Origin: Candidatus Neoruminococcus faecicola
Lineage (GTDB): Bacteria; Bacillota; Clostridia; Oscillospirales; Ruminococcaceae
Direction of reading: 5' to 3'
Assembly (NCBI GenBank): GCA_904398325.1
Contig: CAJFPC010000035.1
Location: 1 to 37,560, forward strand
DNA: 37,560 nt
Below are positions 23,285-31,766 of the stretch, one piece after another (position 1 is the first letter of the stretch; each line of letters begins with the position of its first letter). Position numbers and translations under genes: made by a program. The notes below the pieces were generated by a model. It ran no database searches, had not been told where the DNA came from, and worked only from the letters and a program-made list of their open reading frames with translations.

Positions 23285-24277
23285 TCATTGGGAGGCCCGG
23301 ACCTTCCAGGGGTTTTCCATGCCGTTTAAGACCCGCCAGCAGCTTTCCACCGAATAATGCACCCGATCCTCCATCGCCTGGTCGGTATAATACGCCATGT
23401 GGTGGGTGAAAATCACGTTGGGCAGCTCTTTGAGGATCATCAGTTCCCGGTGGTCCAAAATTTCCGTCTTCAAATCGTGATAGAACATGGCCCCTTCCCG
23501 TTCGATTACATCCAAGGCGGCTCCGCCCACTTTGCCGGAAATAAGCGCATCAATCAGGTCGCCGGTGTGGATCAGCCCGCCGCGGGCCGTGTTGACGATC
23601 AGCACCCCCGGCTTCATCAGCGCAATGGTTTCCTTGCAGATCATATGCTCGTTTTCTTCGCTCATGGGGGCGTGCAGGTCAATGATATCCGATTCACGGT
23701 AAAGCTGCTCCAGCGGGACATACTGGGCATATTCCTTCACCGCCAGGGATTCAAAGGGGTCATAAGCCAAAATGCGGCAGCCAAAGCCGGAAAGCGCCCG
23801 GATCACCGCCTGCCCGATATGCCCGGTGCCGACGACACCCACGGTGCAGTTGTGCAGCTCCATCCCCAGCAGACCGCGCACAGAAAAATCATTGATGCTG
23901 CAGCGCTGCATCAGCCGCTTGAGCTTGCGGATCGCCATGAGGATCAGCATGACCGTATAATCCGACACGCTGTAGGGCGAAGTGGGAACGTTGCCGACCT
24001 CAACGCCAAAGCGTTCGGCTGCCTCCAGGTCGATGTGGTCATAGCCGACGGTGCGGGTGGAAATCATCTTGATTCCCATGCCGGCAAAGCGCTCCATGAG
24101 CGCGGCGTCGATCGGAGTGGTGATAATGCTCAGCGCGTCATACCCCTGAGCCAGCTCAGCGGTCTCCATCGTAGGGGACAGCGCCGTCTTGCCCAGCTGA
24201 ACATCATATTTGCCGCAGTAATAATCAAAATATTTTCCTTCATCGAAATCCTTGTATGTATAGACGAACAATTTCAT
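23285..24277 (-). CDS. D-lactate dehydrogenase, VanH-like 2-hydroxyacid dehydrogenase
   Basis: A 330-residue NAD-dependent D-2-hydroxyacid dehydrogenase. Nucleotide-binding motif VGVVGTGHIGQAV (about 146-158), substrate segment STRTVGYDHID, catalytic arginine in VNTARGG, glutamate in DVIEREG and histidine in FTHHMAYYTDQ. The closest family is fermentative D-LDH/VanH, reducing pyruvate to D-lactate. The chosen ATG (MKLFVYTYKD) is 12 bases after AAGGAG; an ATG four codons earlier abuts that site. No vanA/vanX genes are near, so a resistance role is not supported. First gene of the six-gene operon. Confidence 0.92.
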   Translation of the reverse strand: MKLFVYTYKDFDEGKYFDYYCGKYDVQLGKTALSPTMETAELAQGYDALSIITTPIDAALMERFAGMGIKMISTRTVGYDHIDLEAAERFGVEVGNVPTSPYSVSDYTVMLILMAIRKLKRLMQRCSINDFSVRGLLGMELHNCTVGVVGTGHIGQAVIRALSGFGCRILAYDPFESLAVKEYAQYVPLEQLYRESDIIDLHAPMSEENEHMICKETIALMKPGVLIVNTARGGLIHTGDLIDALISGKVGGAALDVIEREGAMFYHDLKTEILDHRELMILKELPNVIFTHHMAYYTDQAMEDRVHYSVESCWRVLNGMENPWKVRASQ

Positions 24278-24372
24278 ACCGTGTCCCATCTCCTTATCTT
24301 GATAGGAAAAATATATCATAACTTCTGAAAAACCGCAAGGCTGACCGCCGCAAAGCCCCTTCTGCCGGCCAT

Positions 24373-24427
24373 GCAACCGCCGGTTGCCTGCCGGTTGGTA
24401 GACACCGGCGCCCCCGCCTGCTAAAAT
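24373..24427 (+). promoter_or_regulatory. Promoter and palindrome upstream of the XRE gene
   Basis: TAGACA (24399-24404), 17 bases, TAAAAT (24422-24427). Just upstream is a perfect palindrome GCAACCG-C-CGGTTGC (24373-24387) whose half CCGGTTG is repeated at 24391-24397. It lies between the divergent D-LDH and XRE genes and is a candidate XRE operator. Confidence 0.6.
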
Positions 24428-24450
24428 AAAACCGGAAAGGGGGCCCTGCC

Positions 24451-25221
24451 ATGACTTTGGGAGAAAAAATCCGCGCCTGCCGCCGCAAGGCGGGCCTGAC
24501 GCAGGAGCAGCTGGCCGAGGCCGTAGGGGTCTCCCGCCAGGCGGTCACAAAATGGGAACAGGACCAGAGCGCACCCGGCACCGCCCACCTTATGGCGCTG
24601 GCCCAGGCGCTCTCCCTCCCGGCGGGGGAGCTGCTGGAGCCTGACGCGCCCGCCGGTGATGCCCCTCTCAAAGAGGCCTTGGCCATCCTGCGCGCAGAGG
24701 AGGAAAAACGCCGCGCCGCCCGCCGCCAAGAACTGAAACGCCGGCTGGGCCTGACCGCCGGGCTGATCGCCGGCTTTCTGGCGGTATATCTGGCCGGGCG
24801 GCTGCTCTGGTGCCGGGAAGAGGGGCAGAGCCTGCTGGGGATGCTCTTCCTCAGCCGGCCGCAGGGGGCGGGCAGCTATCTGTTCGGCTGGCTGACAGAA
24901 CGCCGGCTCTACTGGCTGGCGATAGCGGTCTCGGCCGCCGGGGCGCTGGCAGGCAAAAGACGCTTTGCCCTCACCGCGGCGGCCTACAGCCTGGCAGGGC
25001 TTTTGCTGGGCATGGTGCTGGGGCCAAATCCCGATGCCATGCCCTACGAGGCGGATCACTACGGCTGGGCCTATTGGTGCGGGATCTTCCTGGCCGGCCT
25101 TGCCTGCGGCTGCTGGCTGGAGCGTCTGGCCCACCGGGGCGCCGGCGCCGGGAAGCCGGCGGCCGTCTTTTGGGGCGGCATGGCCGCCGCAGCGGTGCTG
25201 GTCTGGCTGGCCTGCCGATGA
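24451..25221 (+). CDS. XRE-family regulator with C-terminal membrane domain
   Basis: A 256-residue protein. The N-terminal helix-turn-helix (about residues 1-65; LTQEQLAEAVGVSRQAVTKW) is of the Xre/Cro type. A charged helix EEEKRRAARRQELKRRLG leads to four to five hydrophobic segments beginning at about 95, 145, 170, 200 and 235. Membrane-bound XRE regulators of this shape are common in Firmicutes and probably sense an envelope or small-molecule signal. The ATG follows GGAAAGGG. It is divergent from the D-LDH operon, a likely target, and is followed by a micropeptide gene. Confidence 0.88.
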   Translation: MTLGEKIRACRRKAGLTQEQLAEAVGVSRQAVTKWEQDQSAPGTAHLMALAQALSLPAGELLEPDAPAGDAPLKEALAILRAEEEKRRAARRQELKRRLGLTAGLIAGFLAVYLAGRLLWCREEGQSLLGMLFLSRPQGAGSYLFGWLTERRLYWLAIAVSAAGALAGKRRFALTAAAYSLAGLLLGMVLGPNPDAMPYEADHYGWAYWCGIFLAGLACGCWLERLAHRGAGAGKPAAVFWGGMAAAAVLVWLACR

Positions 25222-25273
25222 CGGCTTGCAAAGCCCGGGGGAATCTGCTACCCTAAATTCAGGTGGGATTGTG

Positions 25274-25342
25274 ATGTTCTGGCTGTTTATATTGCTGCTT
25301 CCGATCATGATCATTTTTGAATTGGCAAAAAAATCAAAATAA
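25274..25342 (+). CDS. Membrane micropeptide, 22 residues
   Basis: A very short frame: MFWLFILLLPIMIIFEL followed by AKKSK and TAA. AGGTGG lies 8 bases before the ATG; a GTG one codon earlier is also possible. One hydrophobic helix fills the peptide and a basic tail follows, as in small membrane regulators and type I-toxin-like peptides. It is tightly placed between the XRE stop and a terminator. Function unknown; no antisense RNA promoter was recognised. Confidence 0.5.
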   Translation: MFWLFILLLPIMIIFELAKKSK

Positions 25343-25343
25343 C

Positions 25344-25375
25344 AAAAAGCCGGGACCCACAGGTCCCGGCTTTTA
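25344..25375. terminator. Bidirectional terminator
   Basis: A perfect 13-bp stem AAAAGCCGGGACC with its complement, loop CACA, flanked by A- and T-runs. It ends the XRE transcript and the convergent 1439-residue activase gene. Confidence 0.9.
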
Positions 25376-25397
25376 AATTTGGCATGATGGATTGGCT

Positions 25398-28300
25398 TTA
25401 CTTTGCGCTGGCGGCAGCTACCGTGCCCTGCGGCAGCGCGGCGCTTTCCCGTTCGCTGGCGGCATGCTCCGGCACGCTGGCCCGCGGCGGGGTCATGCCC
25501 TCGTTCTCAAAGGCGACGGACATCATCAATTTAATGCGGTTGAGCTGGTTGACCTGGCTGGCGCCGGGGTCATAATCCACTGCGACAATATTGGCAGCGG
25601 GGTTAAGCTCCTTGATGCGGCGCATCACGCCCTTGCCGGTCACATGGTTGGGCAGGCAGGCAAAGGGCTGCATGCAGATGATGTTGTTGACCCCTTCCTC
25701 CATCAGCTCCAGCATTTCGCCGGTGAGGAACCAGCCTTCGCCGCACATGTTGCCGGTGGAGATCACTTCCTCCGCCTGCATGGCCAGGTGGGCGATCTCG
25801 CTGGGAGCGCCGAATTTGGTGCCCTTGAGGGCCTTTTTCAGCGGGGCGCGGTAATGCTCGATAAACTGGATCGCCGCCTGGTTGCCCAGCTTTGCCATCA
25901 TGCTGCCATCCAGCAGGCGGTGGCGCACCGCGGCGTTGTAGCAGCAGTAGAGCAGGAAATCCGCCAGGTCGGGCATCACAGCTTCGCCGCCCTCAGATTC
26001 CACCACATCCACCGCAAAGTTGTTGGCATCCGGATGGAATTTCACCAAAATCTCGCCCACCAGGCCCACACGGGGCTTGCGCTCGCCGGTCTGGGGCAGC
26101 TGGTCAAACTCCCGGACCATGTCGCTGAGGTTCCGGCAGTATTCGCCCCAGTCCGCCTCCGCCAGCGAGGCCTTGGCCTTGGCCACCCAGCGCTCATACA
26201 GCGCGTTGGCAGCGCCCTTTTCCACCTCGTAGGGGCGCACCCGATAGAGCATGCGCATCATCGCGTCGCCATAGACCACCGCCATCAGCGCCCGCTTGAT
26301 GATGTTATAGTTGAGCTTGAAGCCGGGGTTTTTCTCCAGCCCCGCAAAGTTGAGGGAGATCACCGGCACCTGCTCCATGCCCGCTTCCTTGAGGGCCTTG
26401 CGCAGCATGGCGATATAGTTGGTGGCGCGGCAGCCGCCGCCGGTCTGGGTGATGAGCACCGAGGTGTGCTCCAGGTCGTACTTGCCGCTCTCCAGCGCCT
26501 GCAGCAGCTGGCCGATCACGATGATAGAAGGATAGCAGGCGTCGTTGTTGACATATTTTAAGCCGGTGTTGATGGTGTCGGCGTCCATATCCGACAGCAG
26601 GACCATATGGTAGCCGCTGTAGCGGAAAGCCTCCTCCAAGAACTGGAAGTGGATCGGCGACATCTGCGGCACCAGGATGGTGTGAGTGCGCTTCATCTCT
26701 TCGGTAAACAGGCGTCTGGGCGCCGGCGGGGTCGGCTCGTGGAAGGCCTGGCGGCCCTTGCGGTCGCGGTCCTGCACCACCGAAATCAGCGAACGGATGC
26801 GGATTCTGGCCGCACCCAGATTGTTGACCTCGTCAATTTTTAAGACGGTATAAATCTTGCCGGCCGCCTCCAAAAGCTCCTGCACCTGGTCGGTGGTGAT
26901 GGCGTCCAGCCCGCAGCCGAAGGAATTCAGCTGCACCAGCTCCAGGCTGGCCGTCTTGCGCACCAGGCTGGCGGCGGCGTACAGGCGGGTATGATAAGTC
27001 CACTGGTCCACCACCCGCAGCGGGCGGTCGACAGCCTCCAGATGGGCGACGCTGTCCTCTGTGAGCACTGCGAAGCCGTAGCCGTTGATCATCTCCGGAA
27101 TCCCGTGATTGATCTCCGGATCCAGATGGTAAGGCCGGCCCGCCAGCACAATGCCGTGCTGGCCGGTTTTTTCCAGCATCTCCAGCACCTCTTTGCCCTT
27201 GGCGCGGATATCCTCATGGAAGCGCTGGTCCTCCGCAAAGGCGGCATCCACCGCGTCGCTGATTTCCAGGGCGCTGACGCCCATGGGGGCCATTTCCTCC
27301 GTCAGGCGGGCCTTCAGCCGCTTGAGGTTGTTGAAAGGCAAAAAGGGCGAGAAGAAGGTGACGCCCGGCTCCTTGAGGGCATCCATATTGTTGCGGATCA
27401 CCTCGGCGTAGGTGCCGACGATCGGGCAGTTGTAATGATTGTTGCCGCCCAGGCCCTCATCCCGCTCATAGGGCAGGCAGGGCATAAAGATAAACTTGAT
27501 CCCCTCCTTGAGCAGCGCCTCGATATGGCCGTGCACCAGCTTGGCAGGGTAGCACACCGACTCGGAGGGCATGGTCTCGATGCCCTGGTTGTAGATGCTG
27601 CGGGAAGAATGGGGCGAAAGCACCACCCGGTAGCCCAGCGTGGTGAAGAAGGTATGCCAGAAGGGATAATTCTCATACATGCCCAGCGCCCGGGGAATGC
27701 CCACCGTGCCGCGGGGGGCCTTCTCCTCCGGCAGGGATTCGTAATCGAACAGCCGGTGGTACTTATACTCAAACAGGTTGGGCAGCAGGGATTTTTTATT
27801 CTGGTTGCCGGCGCCGCGCTCGCAGCGGTTGTTGGTGATATAGCGGCTGCCGTCGCTGAACCTGGTGATGGTGAGCAGGCAGTTGTTCTCGCACAGGCCG
27901 CAGCGGGCGGTGGATTTGGTGTAGGAGAAATTTTCCAGCTGATCGGCCGGCGCAATGGCGGAGCGCCCGCCCTCATACCGCTGGGCGGAGAGGATCGCCG
28001 CACCATAAGCGCCCATCAGGCCGCTCTGGTCGGGACGGACCACCTCCCTGCCGCAGGTCAGCTCAAAGGCGCGCAGCACCGACTCGTTGAGGAAGGTGCC
28101 GCCCTGCACGATGATCTTGCGGCCCATATCCTTGGGGTTGCGGATTTTGATGACCTTGTAAAGGGCGTTTTTGACCACCGAGTAGCTCAGCCCGGCGGAA
28201 ATATCGCTGACGGTGGCGCCCTCCTTCTGGGCCTGCTTGACGCGGGAGTTCATAAACACCGTGCAGCGGGAGCCCAGCTCCACCGGATGGGGGGCCAGCA

Positions 28301-29717
28301 GGCCCATCTTGGCGAACTCCGCGGCGGAAAGGCCCAGCGCCTTGGCAAAGGTCTCGATGAAGGAGCCGCAGCCGGAGGAGCAGGCCTCGTTGAGCAGGAT
28401 GCTGTCGATGGCGCCGTTTTTGATGCGCAGGCACTTCATATCCTGCCCGCCGATATCCAGGATGAAATCCACCCCCGGCAGCATATAATCCGCCGCCGTG
28501 TAGTGGGCAATGGTCTCAATTTCGCCGTCATCCACCTTGAGGGCGGCTTTGATCAGCTGCTCGCCGTAGCCGGTGACGGTGGCCCGGGCGATGAAAGCAT
28601 CCTCAGGCATTTTGGCGTAAAGATCCTTCAGGATGCCGATGACCGATTCCAGCGGGTTGCCCCCGTTGGAGCCGTACCAGGAATAAAGCAGCTCGTATTT
28701 CTCGTTGATGAGGGTGCACTTGGTGGTGGTGGAGCCGGCATCCAGCCCCAAAAACAGCCCGCCGTGCTGATCCTCCAGCCGGGCGGTAGGAATCTTTGCC
28801 CTGGCGTGGCGCTCCCGGAAGGCGGCCAGCTCCTCCTCGCTGGAAAACAGCGGCGCAAGGTAGCTGATCTCCCCCTTGTGCTCCCCTTCGAGATTCTTGA
28901 GGGAATCCTTCAGCTGGGCAAAGGTGATCTCCTGCTCGGATTTGGAGGCCAGCGCCGCGCCCTGGGCCACAAAGGTCTGGGAATTTTCCGGAATGATGAT
29001 CTGGTCACCGGTCAGGTGCAGCGTCTCAATAAAGCGCTGCCGCAGCTGGGGCAAAAAGTGCAGCGGCCCGCCCAAAAAGGCCACCCGCCCCCGGATGGGT
29101 TTGCCGCAGGCCAGGCCCGAAATGGTCTGGTTGACCACCGACTGCAGCACCGAGGCCGCCAGGTCGGTTTTGGCGGCGCCGTCGTTGATAAGCGGCTGGA
29201 TGTCGCTCTTGGCAAACACGCCGCACCGGGAAGCGATGGGATAGATGGTCTTGGCCTTGGCGGCCATCTCGTTGAGCCCATCCACATCCGTGCCCAGCAG
29301 GCTCGCCATCTGATCGATAAAGGCGCCGGTGCCGCCGGCGCAGGTGCCGTTCATTCGCTGCTCCACGCCGCCGGTCAGGTAGGTGATTTTCGCATCCTCG
29401 CCGCCCAGCTCAATGGCCACGTCCGTCTGGGGGATCAGGGCATGGATCGCCTTGACCCCGGCCACCACCTCCTGAATGAAGGGCAGCCCCAGCCAGCCGG
29501 CCACCGAGATGCCGCCCGAGCCGGTGACCATCACCGTCAGGCGCCCGTCGGGGAACTGTTCAATCGCTTCGCTGAGCACCTGGGCCAGCGTCTTGCGGAT
29601 GTCGGAAAAGTGCCGCTGGTATTTCTGATACACCAGCTGGTCGTCATCCGTAAAAACGGCGATTTTCACTGTGGTGGAGCCGATATCCAGGCCCACATGG
29701 TAAAGCTGATTGGTCAT
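25398..29717 (-). CDS. Giant BadF/HgdC-type acyl-CoA dehydratase activase fused to dehydratase-like domains
   Basis: A 1439-residue fusion. Domain 1 (about 1-300) and domain 2 (about 318-600) are ASKHA ATPases of the BadF/BadG/BcrA/BcrD group: [15 protein letters not shown] with [11 protein letters not shown], and [14 protein letters not shown] with [11 protein letters not shown]; their cysteines (also ASRCGVF and GSRCTVF) should hold a [4Fe-4S] cluster. A CGLCENNC site, a DUF2229-like part ([25 protein letters not shown]) and a C-terminal HgdB-like region ([36 protein letters not shown]) follow. The family uses ATP to drive very low-potential electron transfer. No substrate dehydratase subunits or CoA transferase are near. 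The ATG follows GAGGTG; one eight codons earlier lacks a ribosome site. Confidence 0.9.
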   Translation of the reverse strand: MTNQLYHVGLDIGSTTVKIAVFTDDDQLVYQKYQRHFSDIRKTLAQVLSEAIEQFPDGRLTVMVTGSGGISVAGWLGLPFIQEVVAGVKAIHALIPQTDVAIELGGEDAKITYLTGGVEQRMNGTCAGGTGAFIDQMASLLGTDVDGLNEMAAKAKTIYPIASRCGVFAKSDIQPLINDGAAKTDLAASVLQSVVNQTISGLACGKPIRGRVAFLGGPLHFLPQLRQRFIETLHLTGDQIIIPENSQTFVAQGAALASKSEQEITFAQLKDSLKNLEGEHKGEISYLAPLFSSEEELAAFRERHARAKIPTARLEDQHGGLFLGLDAGSTTTKCTLINEKYELLYSWYGSNGGNPLESVIGILKDLYAKMPEDAFIARATVTGYGEQLIKAALKVDDGEIETIAHYTAADYMLPGVDFILDIGGQDMKCLRIKNGAIDSILLNEACSSGCGSFIETFAKALGLSAAEFAKMGLLAPHPVELGSRCTVFMNSRVKQAQKEGATVSDISAGLSYSVVKNALYKVIKIRNPKDMGRKIIVQGGTFLNESVLRAFELTCGREVVRPDQSGLMGAYGAAILSAQRYEGGRSAIAPADQLENFSYTKSTARCGLCENNCLLTITRFSDGSRYITNNRCERGAGNQNKKSLLPNLFEYKYHRLFDYESLPEEKAPRGTVGIPRALGMYENYPFWHTFFTTLGYRVVLSPHSSRSIYNQGIETMPSESVCYPAKLVHGHIEALLKEGIKFIFMPCLPYERDEGLGGNNHYNCPIVGTYAEVIRNNMDALKEPGVTFFSPFLPFNNLKRLKARLTEEMAPMGVSALEISDAVDAAFAEDQRFHEDIRAKGKEVLEMLEKTGQHGIVLAGRPYHLDPEINHGIPEMINGYGFAVLTEDSVAHLEAVDRPLRVVDQWTYHTRLYAAASLVRKTASLELVQLNSFGCGLDAITTDQVQELLEAAGKIYTVLKIDEVNNLGAARIRIRSLISVVQDRDRKGRQAFHEPTPPAPRRLFTEEMKRTHTILVPQMSPIHFQFLEEAFRYSGYHMVLLSDMDADTINTGLKYVNNDACYPSIIVIGQLLQALESGKYDLEHTSVLITQTGGGCRATNYIAMLRKALKEAGMEQVPVISLNFAGLEKNPGFKLNYNIIKRALMAVVYGDAMMRMLYRVRPYEVEKGAANALYERWVAKAKASLAEADWGEYCRNLSDMVREFDQLPQTGERKPRVGLVGEILVKFHPDANNFAVDVVESEGGEAVMPDLADFLLYCCYNAAVRHRLLDGSMMAKLGNQAAIQFIEHYRAPLKKALKGTKFGAPSEIAHLAMQAEEVISTGNMCGEGWFLTGEMLELMEEGVNNIICMQPFACLPNHVTGKGVMRRIKELNPAANIVAVDYDPGASQVNQLNRIKLMMSVAFENEGMTPPRASVPEHAASERESAALPQGTVAAASAK

Positions 29718-29821
29718 ATTGATCTTTTTCACCTCAAACATTGGTCAGCCATCCGGCTGAAAAGGACCTCTGATTTATTATCGTTTTTGCAGAATTTTCC
29801 GCTTTTATTTTGTTAAAGTAG

Positions 29822-29838
29822 CATAAAATAATTTTATG
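29822..29838. promoter_or_regulatory. Palindrome at the activase start point
   Basis: CATAAAATAATTTTATG, a perfect 8-1-8 palindrome, at about +7 to +23 of the activase transcript. It is a possible operator for a repressor. I do not recognise the regulator. Confidence 0.6.
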
Positions 29839-29851
29839 TCTACACAAGTCT

Positions 29852-29880
29852 ATGATAGCCTTTTTTCTGTTCAGTGTCAA
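29852..29880 (-). promoter_or_regulatory. Promoter of the activase gene
   Basis: Minus-strand TTGACA, 17 bases, TATCAT. The leader is about 130 bases. A 12-base direct repeat GAATTTTCCGCT flanks it at 29792-29803 and 29882-29893. The surrounding 29742-29935 is AT-rich and has no gene. Confidence 0.85.
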
Positions 29881-29967
29881 TGAATTTTCCGCTAACTTTC
29901 CATTACTTCATTGTATTTCTTTTGTGCGAAACTATGACCGCCCGCCGGCACACCGCCGCGCCGGCTC

Positions 29968-29997
29968 TTGACAGCGCTCCCGGGCCGCTGCTATAAT
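29968..29997 (+). promoter_or_regulatory. Promoter of the thiamin operon
   Basis: TTGACA, 18-base spacer, TATAAT: both boxes perfect. Predicted start near 30004. Confidence 0.88.
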
Positions 29998-30009
29998 AAG
30001 GGGCAGAGT

Positions 30010-30076
30010 GCAGCGAAGGCCGCACGAAGGGGTACACCACCACGGGTGTATTGCTTCGTGTGGCCTTTTTTGCTGC
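30010..30076 (+). terminator. Leader hairpin with T-run before thiS (putative attenuator)
   Basis: A 14-bp stem (30016-30029 with 30054-30067, one G-U pair) is topped by TACACC-ACCACG-GGTGTA and followed by six T residues; an outer GCAGC/GCTGC pair closes it. It begins about 6 bases into the transcript and ends just before the thiS ribosome site. The form is an intrinsic terminator, so full expression needs read-through. I see no TPP-riboswitch core sequence. Confidence 0.7.
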
Positions 30077-30096
30077 ATCAGAAAGGAGGATGCGGA

Positions 30097-30291
30097 TTGG
30101 TCAAAGTCAACGGAACCCCGCTGCCGCTGGCGGGCCGGAGCCTGGCCGCCTATTTGGGCGAAGCCGGCTTTGACCCGGACCGGGTCGCAGTGGAACGAAA
30201 CGGGCAGATCGTGCCCCGGCGCCTCTATGCCGAGACCCTGCTGGCGGAGGGCGACTCGCTGGAGATCGTCGGTTTTGTGGGGGGTGGCTGA
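30097..30291 (+). CDS. thiS: Sulfur carrier protein ThiS
   Basis: A 64-residue ubiquitin-fold carrier: VKVNGTPLPLAGRSLAAYL at the start and GDSLEIVGFVGGG at the end. The terminal Gly-Gly is adenylated by ThiF and then carries the thiocarboxylate sulfur for thiazole synthesis. The start is TTG, preceded by AAAGGAGG at 7 bases; the nearby ATG at 30090 is in another frame and gives an unrelated product. One base separates its stop from thiF. The C-terminus ends in three glycines, one more than the usual pair. Confidence 0.88.
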   Translation: MVKVNGTPLPLAGRSLAAYLGEAGFDPDRVAVERNGQIVPRRLYAETLLAEGDSLEIVGFVGGG

Positions 30292-30292
30292 G

Positions 30293-30928
30293 ATGGCCGT
30301 TTCCCGCGAGCAGTTCCTGCAGGCGCTGATCTGCCGCCACGGCGCCGCCCTGCAGGAAAAATTCACCCGCGCGCAGGTGGCGGTGTGCGGATTGGGGGGC
30401 CTTGGCTCCAATGTGGCCATCGCCCTGGCCCGGGCGGGAGTCGGGCAGCTGCACCTGATCGACTTCGACCGGGTGGATCTGAGCAACCTGAACCGCCAGC
30501 AGTATTTTGTCGAGCAGCTGGGCCAGTACAAGACCCAGGCCCTGGCCGAGACGCTATCCCACATCGCCCCCTACTGCCGAATCAGGACGGATACCGTCCG
30601 TCTCACGGCGGAAAACCTGGCTTCCCTGCTGGCGCAGGATGACCTGATCTGCGAGGCCTTTGACCAGCCGGAGGCCAAGGCCATGCTGGTCTCCGGCGTG
30701 CTGGAGCAGCTGCCGGAAAAATACCTGGTGGCCGCCTCCGGCATGGCGGGGCTGGGCAGCGCCAACACCATCCGCACCCGCCGCGCCTTCGGGCGGTTCT
30801 ATCTGTGCGGGGATGAGGCCAGCGACTCCTGCGAAGGGCTGGGGCTGGTCTCCAGCCGGGTGATGGCCTGCGCCGCCCACCAGGCCCATATGATCCTGCG
30901 GCTGCTGGCCGGAGAAACAAATCCCTAA
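30293..30928 (+). CDS. thiF: ThiS adenylyltransferase ThiF
   Basis: A 211-residue E1-like enzyme that adenylates the ThiS C-terminus. Nucleotide loop VCGLGGLGSNVA (about residues 31-42), acidic LIDFDRVDLSNLNRQQ, then KTQALAET and a segment EAFDQPEAKAML typical of the short clostridial ThiF. The classical zinc CxxC pairs of E1/MoeB are absent, as in this short branch. The ATG was chosen at the thiS junction; the frame is open further left through the leader hairpin, but that part is not a plausible protein. Confidence 0.9.
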   Translation: MAVSREQFLQALICRHGAALQEKFTRAQVAVCGLGGLGSNVAIALARAGVGQLHLIDFDRVDLSNLNRQQYFVEQLGQYKTQALAETLSHIAPYCRIRTDTVRLTAENLASLLAQDDLICEAFDQPEAKAMLVSGVLEQLPEKYLVAASGMAGLGSANTIRTRRAFGRFYLCGDEASDSCEGLGLVSSRVMACAAHQAHMILRLLAGETNP

Positions 30929-30968
30929 ACATTCCGCCAAGAAATGATCAAAGAAACGAGGAATTTTC

Positions 30969-31754
30969 ATGTCAACCATGCAAACCACGCAAGACCCGCT
31001 GGTGATCGGCGGGCACACCTTCTCCTCCCGCTTTATCCTGGGCTCGGGGAAATATTCCCTCTCCCTCATCGAGGCCGCTGTGCGGGACGCCGGGGCCGAG
31101 ATCATCACCCTGGCAGTGCGCCGCGCCAACACCAAGGAACACGAAAATATCCTGGATTACATCCCCAAGGGCGTGACGCTGCTGCCCAACACCTCCGGGG
31201 CCCGCAATGCCGACGAGGCGGTGCGCATCGCCCGGCTGGCCCGGGAGCTGGGCTGCGGCGATTTTGTGAAAATCGAGATCATGCACGATTCCAAATACCT
31301 GCTGCCGGATAACTATGAGACCATCCGCGCCACCGAAATTCTGGCCAAGGAGGGCTTTATCGTCCTGCCCTATATGTATCCCGACCTGAACGCCGCCCGC
31401 GACCTGGCAAACGCCGGCGCGGCCGCCGTCATGCCGCTGGCCTCCCCCATCGGCTCCAACAAGGGCCTGGCCACCCGGGATTTCATCCAGATCCTCATCG
31501 ACGAGATCGACCTGCCCATCATTGTAGATGCCGGCATCGGCCGTCCCTCTCAGGCCTGCGAGGCCATGGAGATGGGCGCCGCGGCCATTATGGCCAACAC
31601 CGCGCTGGCCACCGCCGGGGATCTGCCCCTGATGGCCAGCGCCTTCCGCAAGGCCATCGAGGCGGGCAGGCAGGCGTATCTTTCCGGCCTGGGCCGGGTG
31701 CTGGTGCGCGGCGCCGCCGCCTCCGACCCGCTGACCGGGTTTCTCAGGGATTAA
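30969..31754 (+). CDS. thiG: Thiazole synthase
   Basis: A 261-residue TIM-barrel enzyme that joins 1-deoxyxylulose 5-phosphate, dehydroglycine and ThiS-borne sulfur to build the thiazole ring. Features: [10 protein letters not shown] near the start, the Schiff-base lysine in GDFVKIEIM (about residue 101), [15 protein letters not shown] and [11 protein letters not shown] phosphate loops. Start follows AAACGAGGAATTTTC. Third gene of the thi operon, directly before thiH, its source of dehydroglycine. Confidence 0.96.
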   Translation: MSTMQTTQDPLVIGGHTFSSRFILGSGKYSLSLIEAAVRDAGAEIITLAVRRANTKEHENILDYIPKGVTLLPNTSGARNADEAVRIARLARELGCGDFVKIEIMHDSKYLLPDNYETIRATEILAKEGFIVLPYMYPDLNAARDLANAGAAAVMPLASPIGSNKGLATRDFIQILIDEIDLPIIVDAGIGRPSQACEAMEMGAAAIMANTALATAGDLPLMASAFRKAIEAGRQAYLSGLGRVLVRGAAASDPLTGFLRD

Positions 31755-31766
31755 GGGGGGTAAGGG

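Noticed and set aside
23285-24277. Vancomycin-resistance VanH
   Set aside because: Similarity is to D-lactate dehydrogenases in general, and no vanA, vanX or vanRS genes are present.
26991-29816. A 941-codon open frame on the plus strand
   Set aside because: It is the antisense shadow of the giant activase; GC-rich codon bias keeps the opposite strand open. The translation is His/Gln/Gly-rich and has no motifs.
29801-29838. Rex-type redox operator before the activase gene
   Set aside because: Only one half-site (TTGTTAAA) is present; the second half is missing. The actual palindrome has another sequence.
29998-30096. TPP riboswitch upstream of thiS
   Set aside because: The conserved CUGAGA and the ACCUGAUCUGGxUAAUxCCAGC-type core are not present; only a hairpin with T-run is seen.
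30008-30096. Cysteine- and histidine-rich leader peptide (GTG at 30008)
   Set aside because: The predicted transcript would start about 4 bases before the GTG, so there is no ribosome site. The frame also runs on into thiF in phase, suggesting a chance opening across the hairpin.
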